Origin: Maridesulfovibrio salexigens DSM 2638
GTDB taxonomy: Bacteria; Desulfobacterota; Desulfovibrionia; Desulfovibrionales; Desulfovibrionaceae
Assembly (NCBI RefSeq): GCF_000023445.1
Contig: NC_012881.1
Coordinates: 3,985,501 to 4,049,500 of the forward strand
DNA length: 64,000 bases
Direction of reading: 5' to 3'
Under the pieces are notes generated by a model. That model was not told the origin of the DNA. It was given only the letters and a program-made list of their open reading frames with translations, and did not search any database. Shown in pieces: positions 33,812 through 40,823 of the stretch. The translations under genes were made by a program, and so were the position numbers. Every line of letters begins with the position of its first letter. Positions within the stretch are counted from its first letter, which is position 1.

Positions 33812-35176
33812 TTAATCCCTGATATCCATCTGTTTGCTTGCCAGCGGCTCCCATTCAATTGGAGCCTCGGCAGCAATTCCCGTCCGGCGTGGAAGCATAC
33901 CCCGCGATTTAAAGTAGTCATCCGGGCGAGCCACTTTTTTCCACCAGAGGTAATACCCCTTACTTGGTATATACCTGCAATACAACCTTTGAAATTCCCG
34001 CTGTGCAATAGGAACGGCAAGAGAAAACTCTTTCCCGCGCTCGGAGAAACCATACTCTCTGCCCAGTTTTACTTCTTTCCAGTCGGCAAAATCATATTCA
34101 CCCTTTAGAGCAACTCCATTAACCGAGGAATAATATCTCAAATCCCCGTCAACATCCCTTACCCTATAGACCTTGCCTGAAGGAGAACGGTCCACACTGA
34201 ACTCAACGGGCTTAAATAGAACTTTCTTAGAAAAAACTTTCCGCGGAGAACGATAAATCAGGACACTGTTTTTAAGGGAAAATCCACTTTCATGTTCATA
34301 ATATGGAAACTTCGACCGTTTGCGCACATCCCATTGGAAACGCTCATCCTTCTCTGTAACAATATTAAGATGAGGGCCGTAGGCTTTTACCGACTTAAAC
34401 GGTCCGCCTTTAATTTTTTGATCAAAAATACGGGTCAATTTGAGCGGACTCCACATAACCATTTTCCCAGTGGTATCCACCCCCATAAGGATCCCTTCCT
34501 CATTAGAAAAAGTCAGGGAAAGCGGCTTATACGTGAAACGGTCAATCTTGCGCAGTTTATCAACAGCCGGACCAACCCAAAGCCTGCGGGCCTCATCAAC
34601 CAAAGCCAGCCAACTCCCCCGGGGCGAAACAGCAAACATATCCACGGTGCTGTTCACATCGTGAACACGGACCCGGGCACATTCTTTGGTATTGAAGACC
34701 TCAACAACCTTATTCTGACCGGATGAAACAGCCATAAAAGGAGATCCCGGTGCCCATGAAATAGAATTGACCGGTTTTGAAGTAGCCTGTACTGCCGCAC
34801 AGCCCTGCCCGCCATACATGCGGACCACACCGTTTTTGAACCCTGCAGCAAGAATATTATCCTGTTGCACAAATGTAGTTACATTCTCGCCCAGATTCAC
34901 TATCTCATTACTCTTACTAAGTTGCACAATATAGTTACCGACCATCCCATCGGGAGGACGGTTATAAATGCTGTCCAACGAAGAATACTGCTGAGAGGCC
35001 TCATATTCGACAAGCCCGGCAAGACTTAGCGGTTTTTGTCCCACCAGCATGGACACATCAAGGCTGTCGTCAGTAATAAGTGCAGGTTCATCCGAAGCCG
35101 GAGAAGGCTGCTTTGCACAACCGGAAACAAAAAGAGCGAAGGCACTCAGCGCCAGAATGATTAACTTTTTATTCAT
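33812..35176 (-). CDS. beta-propeller-like lipoprotein, first gene of the gspG-N operon
   Basis: About 454 residues from the ATG at 35176, which puts a type II signal peptide first (ILALSAFALFVSGC, lipid Cys about 20). The mature protein has repeated strands like WD40/PQQ-type blades (AAGFKNGVVRMYGG, SISWAPGSPFMAVSSGQN, FAVSPRGSWLALVDEA, LTFSNEEGILMGVDTTGKMVMWSP), then a more irregular C-terminal half. I do not know a named T2SS subunit like this. The location (31 bases from gspG, same strand, head of the operon) suggests a secretion-linked envelope role such as an assembly or pilotin-type factor. This remains inference. Confidence 0.65.
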   Translation of the reverse strand: MNKKLIILALSAFALFVSGCAKQPSPASDEPALITDDSLDVSMLVGQKPLSLAGLVEYEASQQYSSLDSIYNRPPDGMVGNYIVQLSKSNEIVNLGENVTTFVQQDNILAAGFKNGVVRMYGGQGCAAVQATSKPVNSISWAPGSPFMAVSSGQNKVVEVFNTKECARVRVHDVNSTVDMFAVSPRGSWLALVDEARRLWVGPAVDKLRKIDRFTYKPLSLTFSNEEGILMGVDTTGKMVMWSPLKLTRIFDQKIKGGPFKSVKAYGPHLNIVTEKDERFQWDVRKRSKFPYYEHESGFSLKNSVLIYRSPRKVFSKKVLFKPVEFSVDRSPSGKVYRVRDVDGDLRYYSSVNGVALKGEYDFADWKEVKLGREYGFSERGKEFSLAVPIAQREFQRLYCRYIPSKGYYLWWKKVARPDDYFKSRGMLPRRTGIAAEAPIEWEPLASKQMDIRD

Positions 35177-35374
35177 AATTCCTACATTTTCAGGAAGAAG
35201 TTCTTGCAAGACCTTAAAGCACGACTAAAAGCATTGCAATCGCACTTTCCAACAGATTGTGTTAAAGCAGAGCGTGTAAAAGTCAAGCCCGACGTGAAAA
35301 CACAGCTTGCCCCTAGCCCAGTATTACGGCACAAGAAGCCATCAGCATAATAAACCTTTTCATGGCAACATCAG

Positions 35375-36631
35375 ATGCAGCAGACATATAAAAAAATTCT
35401 GAACCACCTGTCCGGTCACTCGGAACAAAAAAAAAGCAGACACCTTAAAAGCAAAAGCTGGCGACTGCCGATGCTGGCAAGCTTTTACGTTCTGGCATAC
35501 GTAATATTCGATCTCATGGCAGACGGCCTTGCCAGACATTATATTTTCTGCATTTTCCTTGTAGTCTCCAGTCTTTATTTTTCGTGGCGCCTAGGCGGAA
35601 GAGAAACAATGACTTACGTCGGTTTCTTCAACATATTCTTTGCCTTTATTTTTTCAAGACTGCTGTACATGACCGGGAATTTCTCATCCAAGCTATTCCT
35701 AAGCCGCTCGTTCATGACCCTATACGTGGTTGCTATCATTTTTATGTTCATCATGACCAAACGCAAATCTCCGGCGGACAGGGAAAAAAAAGAACGGGAA
35801 AAATCAATCCGTGAAGAAAGACAGAAACGCAGACAACTTGAGCTCATGGTAGCCACCGAGAAACTTACTGATGACATGATCACTCAGGCAAATATGGTTA
35901 AAGATGAACTCATGGTGCTCCAGAATTCATGGAAATCGCAGATTCATACCATTGTCAACGATCTTCCAAAAGTTAAAGAGAGGGAACTCTATAACCAGAT
36001 AGTTACCCCTTTTGAAGAGAGTATTGTTGAGCACTTGCGTGATCTGGAAAAAAGGCTTTCCTTCAAACCCCAATTGACAGGTCTTGACGAACTGGCTGCA
36101 AACCTTACAGATAGACTGGAAAACGATCAAAAACATTCACGGGCAAGGCTGGACCTGAAATTTGATTTTGAAAAATGGATAGTCAGAGACGAAGAAGTCC
36201 TTGTGGACCGCTACAAAACATGGGAGATTCTGCTCAACCTGATCAGGAACAGCCAGACAGCTATGGAACTCCGGCAGATAGAACTGCTCCGCCAAGGCAG
36301 CGAAGAGTTCAAGACATTTAAACCTCGTTTATCCATCACTGCCGATGTGCAAGATAATTACGCCCGCTTGAGGGTAACCGACACCGGAGGCGGTGTCTCC
36401 GACGACAGTTTACAGGATCTTTTCAAAAGAGCCGTCCCTTCAGCCAAACGCAACGGCAAAGCCATGGGACAGGGAACTGTCTTTGTAAAATTTTTCGGCG
36501 ACAACATGGGCTTTGACATATCAGCCAGCAACACTGACACTCTCGGTTCCAAAGGACTCGAAGTAACCATACTTATACCATTAGGAACCTTCGGCCCCGC
36601 AGGGGCTATTCCAGTAACAGGAGACGAATAA
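35375..36631 (+). CDS. membrane-bound histidine-kinase-like protein
   Basis: The product is 418 residues. About four membrane helices (residues 32-125) are followed by a basic coiled coil (REKKEREKSIREERQKRRQL). The C-terminal ATPase has an N-box (WEILLNLIRNSQTAM), a G1 box (VTDTGGGVSDDS) and a weaker G2 (GKAMGQGTVFVKFF). The region where an H-box should sit (about 165-235) has no HE(I/L)RNP; only isolated His in SQIHTIVND and EHLRDLEKR. It may use an atypical His or act as an ATP-driven, non-phosphorylating partner. The stop shares one base with the next ATG (TAATG), so it is coupled to the regulator. It is divergent from the propeller-lipoprotein gene. Confidence 0.8.
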   Translation: MQQTYKKILNHLSGHSEQKKSRHLKSKSWRLPMLASFYVLAYVIFDLMADGLARHYIFCIFLVVSSLYFSWRLGGRETMTYVGFFNIFFAFIFSRLLYMTGNFSSKLFLSRSFMTLYVVAIIFMFIMTKRKSPADREKKEREKSIREERQKRRQLELMVATEKLTDDMITQANMVKDELMVLQNSWKSQIHTIVNDLPKVKERELYNQIVTPFEESIVEHLRDLEKRLSFKPQLTGLDELAANLTDRLENDQKHSRARLDLKFDFEKWIVRDEEVLVDRYKTWEILLNLIRNSQTAMELRQIELLRQGSEEFKTFKPRLSITADVQDNYARLRVTDTGGGVSDDSLQDLFKRAVPSAKRNGKAMGQGTVFVKFFGDNMGFDISASNTDTLGSKGLEVTILIPLGTFGPAGAIPVTGDE

Positions 36632-37542
36632 TGACCCCGGAACAGGATCCGTATTTTTTTGTTTTGGCAGACGATGACCCGCGTTTGCACGAATACACTG
36701 TTTCAATCCTCCGCGATGCGGGAATTCTTGAAAAACACGAATCTTTTTACGATCCGGTCTCATTTCTGGCATTTTTGAAAGAATCCGAAGAAGAACCGGA
36801 TGTAATCCTGCTTGATGTCCATTTTGAGGGTTCAGGACTCAGCGGCGTTGATATTTTACCTTATATTCGTGAAGAATATCCGTACATCCCGGTTATACTT
36901 TTGACCGGAATGGATGCCGAGGCCACTGACGAAGCACAATCCGATGTATTCACCTACTTCATCCCCAAACCGGTGACCGAAGACCATCTGCTGCGCATGC
37001 TTCATTTCTACCTTGGTAAGAGCAAAAAAACAGCTGAACAGGTCAACACCCTTATGGCAGAAATGGAAGAGGTCAAAGGGTACCACCAGTTGCTGGAAGA
37101 AGAAGTTGAACAGCTTCAGGACGAACAACGCCGCCTTGAAGAGCAGAGCAAGAGTGAAAAAGTAGCCGGAGCCGGTAAAGGATTTGAAAGAGTCACTGAA
37201 ATACTTGAATCCCTGCTGACCAAGAGTGAAGCCATGCCAAGCTTCATCGCTGACCTTGAAAAGGTGTACTCCACACAGTTTAAACTCTTCAAAAAGGTCA
37301 TTGAAACCCTGATTCGCTTTGACGTTCAGGATTCCGGAACACCGGGGATGAACATCCACAAAGTTAAAGGCACCCAGAACGTTTTCAGTGCACGGCTGTC
37401 CAGAAAAGTGAGGCTCTTTTATTACAGCTCCGCTAAGACCGTAAGGAAAAGACTATTAAGATTAGACATTTACCACGACACCAAGGGTATGGACAAGTGG
37501 ATTAAAAACAACTACCATTCTTACGCTGAAATAGAGGAATAG
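36631..37542 (+). CDS. response regulator fused to a RelE/ParE-like C-terminal domain
   Basis: 303 residues. The receiver domain (about 8-130) is complete: acidic D14-D16, phospho-acceptor D62 (VILLDVHFEG), T92 (LLTGMD) and K113 (FIPKPV). A coiled coil lies around 135-190 (rich in Glu, with QLQDEQRRLEEQ). Residues about 205-300 do not look like a DNA-binding domain. Two helices are followed by HKVKGTQNVFSARLSRKVRL, FYYSS, LLRLDIYHD and a terminal helix. This is the order of RelE/ParE/HigB-type toxin folds (helices, H/K-L-K-G turn, arginine-rich beta strands, (I/L)-x-(I/D)-x-x-H-x-D end). It is coupled to the membrane kinase upstream and lies just before gspC. Fold assignment is by eye. Confidence 0.7.
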   Translation: MTPEQDPYFFVLADDDPRLHEYTVSILRDAGILEKHESFYDPVSFLAFLKESEEEPDVILLDVHFEGSGLSGVDILPYIREEYPYIPVILLTGMDAEATDEAQSDVFTYFIPKPVTEDHLLRMLHFYLGKSKKTAEQVNTLMAEMEEVKGYHQLLEEEVEQLQDEQRRLEEQSKSEKVAGAGKGFERVTEILESLLTKSEAMPSFIADLEKVYSTQFKLFKKVIETLIRFDVQDSGTPGMNIHKVKGTQNVFSARLSRKVRLFYYSSAKTVRKRLLRLDIYHDTKGMDKWIKNNYHSYAEIEE

Positions 37543-37603
37543 TAATTTTAAATTTTCCCGGCACGGAATTCTGTCTGGAAAACTTTTTAGGATATATTTT
37601 TAT

Positions 37604-38380
37604 ATGGAGCTGAAAGCCACCAAATTTCCGGCATGGCTGTGGCCGCTCGCATTCGGGCTGGCTACGGCTTATCTTGTGTCGTCCTTTATCCCGCTGCCTA
37701 AGCCGACAGCCCCTATTCTTGGACAATCATTTTCTTCTGACGCAGCCAGTAAGATCGAAAAAGATTCCCAGGTGATTCTTGAAAAAAATATTCTTGGATT
37801 GGACAACCCTTCTGAAATCAAGAAAAAAGCCACGGTAACACCCTCTACATGGATGCTTGTAGGAATCCTTACCGGGGATACCGATATGGCTGTTTTCAGG
37901 ATAAAGAAGGAAACAGTTATCCTGCGCGAGGGAGAAGAGCACGAAGGCTGGACCCTTGCTGAAATCAAGCCTCAATACGTCATATGGAAATATGGACGTG
38001 AGCAAAAGAAAATCGCCATGTGGGATCAGGTTCAAAGCCTGAAGCTTGTCCGGGGTAAAGCCAACAAAATTACTGTCAACAAAGCTGAAGCCAAAGAAAT
38101 ACTTGAGGACCCCAATGCTTTCCTCAAACAAGCTTTATTCAAGCCCAACTCAAAGGGTGGTAAAACCCAAGGCTTCAAGGTTACAAACATCAGGACCAAT
38201 TCCTTGCTTAAAAAGCTTGGTCTCGAAAATGGTGATGTACTCATGCGTATTAATGGAGAAATGATCACCGGACCTACCAAGCTGCTACAGGTATACGGTT
38301 CACTCGGTGGTGCTTCAGCTATATCCATTGATGTTGAACGCAAAGGACAGATGCTCTCCCTTATCGTTGAGCTTAAGTAG
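37604..38380 (+). CDS. gspC: type II secretion system protein GspC
   Basis: 258 residues. One N-terminal membrane helix (WPLAFGLATAYLVSSF), an HR domain (about 75-150; WMLVGILTGDTDMAVFRI, EGEEHEGWTLAEI) and a C-terminal PDZ-like domain (about 185-258; GFKVTNIRTNSLLKKLGLENGD, GPTKLLQVYGSLG) match GspC, which links the inner platform with the secretin GspD. gspD and gspE, normally next to gspC, are absent here; gspF follows at once. Confidence 0.9.
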   Translation: MELKATKFPAWLWPLAFGLATAYLVSSFIPLPKPTAPILGQSFSSDAASKIEKDSQVILEKNILGLDNPSEIKKKATVTPSTWMLVGILTGDTDMAVFRIKKETVILREGEEHEGWTLAEIKPQYVIWKYGREQKKIAMWDQVQSLKLVRGKANKITVNKAEAKEILEDPNAFLKQALFKPNSKGGKTQGFKVTNIRTNSLLKKLGLENGDVLMRINGEMITGPTKLLQVYGSLGGASAISIDVERKGQMLSLIVELK

Positions 38381-38394
38381 GGATGTGATCAGAA

Positions 38395-39606
38395 ATGCCC
38401 ACCTATCAATATCGCGCGGTCACCAAAGAAGGAAAAAAGAAAAAAGGTTTTGTTGAAGCCTCTTCCCAGTCCAGAGCATTTGCCACTTTACAGAGCAAAG
38501 GGCTTATGCCCCTGCGTCTTGAGCAGGTAAAATCCGGGCAAAAGGAAAAGAGCTCCACCAAATCCCTGACTTCCTCCATCTCCATGAGCGGCAAGATCAG
38601 GCTGGGTGAATCTTTCTACTATCTTGGCATTCTGATCCAAAGCGGAACCGCGCTGGCCCAGTCTCTGGATATGATGGCCCGTATGAGTGGAGGTAAAGCC
38701 AGTCACACGTGGATGGAAATTCGAGATGCTGTCCAATCAGGTGAAAGCTTCTCCTCCTGTCTCGGTAAATATCCTAAAATTTTTCCACAGGTATACGTGG
38801 GTATGGTTCAGGTTGCTGAATCAGTGGGTAAACTTGGCGATGTACTTGAAAACATCGCCAAGTACGAGGAAGAACGAGCCGAAGTAAGCGGACGACTCAT
38901 GACCGCTATGGTTTATCCGGTGGTTATCCTGCTTATCGGTATGGGAGCGGTCTACTTCCTGCTTTCTGAAGTACTGCCTAAGATCACCGGTATATTCAAA
39001 GCCGCTAAAGGCGAACTGCCCACATCAACAAAGATTGTTGTGGCACTGGGCAACACCTTGGAAAATCTCGGCCCAATGGCCCTAATCATCCCCTTATGTA
39101 TGATTTTTGCCTTTATCAGCGCCTACAAATCCGTACCTAAATTCCGGGAGAAGATTGACGGCCTGCTTTGGAAAATGCCGTTGATCCAGAAATCCACACT
39201 TGCCCGCTTTTCGGGTATTCTCGGTTTTCAGATTGATGCCGGTATTCCCCTTGTGCAGGGCATGGAAAGCTCTGCCAATGCGGTTAACTCAACATTTTTC
39301 AAAAAGAAAATGGCCGAAGCCCGTGAAGAGGTCGCCACAGGACGATCCCTTAGCGCAGTGCTTGCGGAACAAAAGATTTATCCCGATATTTACATCCTGA
39401 CCCTTACTGCCGGACAAAAATCCGGTGAACTGGGCAAATTTCTACAACGAATGGGTACCATCTTCGAAAGGGATGTGGACAACTTCATGAAACGTGTAGT
39501 CGCATTGGCTGAGCCTATGCTGCTGCTTTTCATCGGCATGCTTATTGCCTTTATTGTTGTCGCCATCATGGGCCCGATCTTCGACCTCACATCGCTCGTA
39601 AAATAG
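38395..39606 (+). CDS. gspF: type II secretion platform protein GspF
   Basis: This 403-residue inner-membrane protein has the PulF family marks: YQYRAVTKEGKKKKGFVEA at the N-terminus, then two repeated F domains (about 70-190 and 270-390) with FYYLGILIQSGTALAQSLDMM, FSGILGFQIDAGIPLVQGME and ALAEPMLLLFIGMLIAFIVVAIMGPIFDL. Three membrane helices. It forms the platform turned by GspE. The gap to gspC is 14 bases. Confidence 0.95.
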   Translation: MPTYQYRAVTKEGKKKKGFVEASSQSRAFATLQSKGLMPLRLEQVKSGQKEKSSTKSLTSSISMSGKIRLGESFYYLGILIQSGTALAQSLDMMARMSGGKASHTWMEIRDAVQSGESFSSCLGKYPKIFPQVYVGMVQVAESVGKLGDVLENIAKYEEERAEVSGRLMTAMVYPVVILLIGMGAVYFLLSEVLPKITGIFKAAKGELPTSTKIVVALGNTLENLGPMALIIPLCMIFAFISAYKSVPKFREKIDGLLWKMPLIQKSTLARFSGILGFQIDAGIPLVQGMESSANAVNSTFFKKKMAEAREEVATGRSLSAVLAEQKIYPDIYILTLTAGQKSGELGKFLQRMGTIFERDVDNFMKRVVALAEPMLLLFIGMLIAFIVVAIMGPIFDLTSLVK

Positions 39607-39613
39607 GTAACAA

Positions 39614-40612
39614 ATGACCGATAAACAACTTTCCGACTTCATTAAGCGGGGCAAGGAAGTTCTTCAAATTGAAGAAAACGGCCTCGCCTCCATACGCGAA
39701 TCTCTCGACCTGAACTTTGCCAAGGCCGTAGAAATGCTTGCCGGCTGTAAAGGCAGGGTAATTATCACCGGACTGGGAAAGTCCGGTCTGGTGGGCCGCA
39801 AAATCGCTGCCACCATGTCCTCTACCGGCACACCGTCCTTTTTCCTGCATCCTGTTGAAGGAGCACACGGCGACCTCGGCATGGTAAGGACTGAAGACGT
39901 TGTAATATCCATCTCCAACAGCGGCGAAACAGATGAACTCAACGCCCTGCTTCCGGCGATCCGGTCTTTCGGCACCCAAATAATTTCCATCACTTCGGAA
40001 ATTGAATCCACAATGGGACGACTCTCAGACATTGTAATCAAAACGAAAGTGCCCTGCGAAGCATGCTCACATGGCCTGGCACCGACTTCATCTACCACTG
40101 CAGCCCTTGCAATCGGTGATGCTCTGGCAGTCTGTCTCATGGACCACAAAGCCTTTGACAGTCAGGATTTTAAAAAATTTCATCCCGGCGGATCGCTGGG
40201 CCGCAGGTTAACCCTGTGCATCAGTGAACTCATGCACACCGACAACATCCCCGCAGCCGCTCAGGACGGAACCCTTGCCGAAGCACTGACAGTTCTCGAC
40301 AAAGGAGGTCTGGGACTGGTTGCCCTGACAGATGGAGAAAAGCTTTCCGGTGTAATCACCGACGGCGATGTGCGCAGATTGGTCTGTTCCGGTAATTTCA
40401 ATACGCAAATTTCCGCCCGTGAGGTCATGATCGAAAATCCCCTGCGCATCACACCGGACATGTCCGCAGCACAGGCGCTCGATATCATGGAATCCAAAGA
40501 GATCACCGTACTGCCCGTTGTAAACGAAGAAGGTATGCTCACAGGTATGATCCATCTGCATGACCTACTGGGCAAAGGCAGACTTAAATTTGCGGAGAAC
40601 ACACGCAGTTAA
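39614..40612 (+). CDS. kdsD: D-arabinose 5-phosphate isomerase (KdsD/KpsF)
   Basis: This 332-residue enzyme turns ribulose-5-phosphate into arabinose-5-phosphate, the first step to Kdo of the LPS inner core. The SIS domain (about 40-175) has GKSGLVGRKIAATMSSTGTP, EGAHGDLGMV, SNSGETDEL and the family-typical GLAPTSSTTAALAIGDALA. Two CBS domains follow (about 210-325; LMHTDNIP, GVITDGDVRRLV, MIENPLRI). AGGTAAC precedes the ATG. It sits seven bases after gspF and may share its message. Repeat F begins immediately after the stop. Confidence 0.95.
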   Translation: MTDKQLSDFIKRGKEVLQIEENGLASIRESLDLNFAKAVEMLAGCKGRVIITGLGKSGLVGRKIAATMSSTGTPSFFLHPVEGAHGDLGMVRTEDVVISISNSGETDELNALLPAIRSFGTQIISITSEIESTMGRLSDIVIKTKVPCEACSHGLAPTSSTTAALAIGDALAVCLMDHKAFDSQDFKKFHPGGSLGRRLTLCISELMHTDNIPAAAQDGTLAEALTVLDKGGLGLVALTDGEKLSGVITDGDVRRLVCSGNFNTQISAREVMIENPLRITPDMSAAQALDIMESKEITVLPVVNEEGMLTGMIHLHDLLGKGRLKFAENTRS

Positions 40613-40695
40613 GCCTTCGGCGACCCTGCCGGGGGCCTTAAACCCTTTTGCAAAAGGGTTTAAGAATCCCAAAACCTTTTAGTAGTTTTATTTTG
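40613..40695 (+). repeat. dispersed multi-hairpin element, copy F
   Basis: This element starts at the kdsD stop. It has GCCTTCGGC, CTGCCGGGGGCC, a near-perfect palindrome TTAAACCCTTTTGCAAAAGGGTTTAA, GAATCCC and AAAACCTTTTAGTAG. The order agrees with copies D and E, but the stem bases differ with matching changes on both arms. Confidence 0.78.
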
Positions 40696-40729
40696 GGATA
40701 GCTTGTGAGGCCTGACATAGCTTAAATTA

Positions 40730-40822
40730 ATAGCGGCGAAGCCCTAATAAAAGTTTTTGAAGAGTCCAGAGAAACTTTTTCCAAAAAGTTTCTTTGGCCC
40801 TCGGAGAGCCGCCGGAGGCAAC
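40730..40822 (-). repeat. dispersed multi-hairpin element, copy G, overlapping the asnB ribosome site
   Basis: This copy is in inverse orientation to copy F. It holds GCGGCGAAGCC, TAATAAAAGTTTTT, GAAGAGTCCAGA, GAAACTTTTT/AAAAAGTTTC, TTTGGCCCTCGGAGA and GCCGCCGGAGGC. The GGAGG of its last motif (40814-40818) is the Shine-Dalgarno of asnB, five bases before its ATG. The segment mirrors copy A ahead of glmS. Confidence 0.8.
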
Positions 40823-40823
40823 A

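Noticed and set aside
39664-40149. 161-codon minus-strand frame over kdsD
   Set aside because: Shadow of the SIS-domain gene; low complexity and no supporting signals.
5641-40822. Dispersed hairpin repeats read as a CRISPR array or insertion-sequence ends
   Set aside because: The copies are not regularly spaced, are not separated by unique spacers, have no transposase ORF, and lie kilobases apart.
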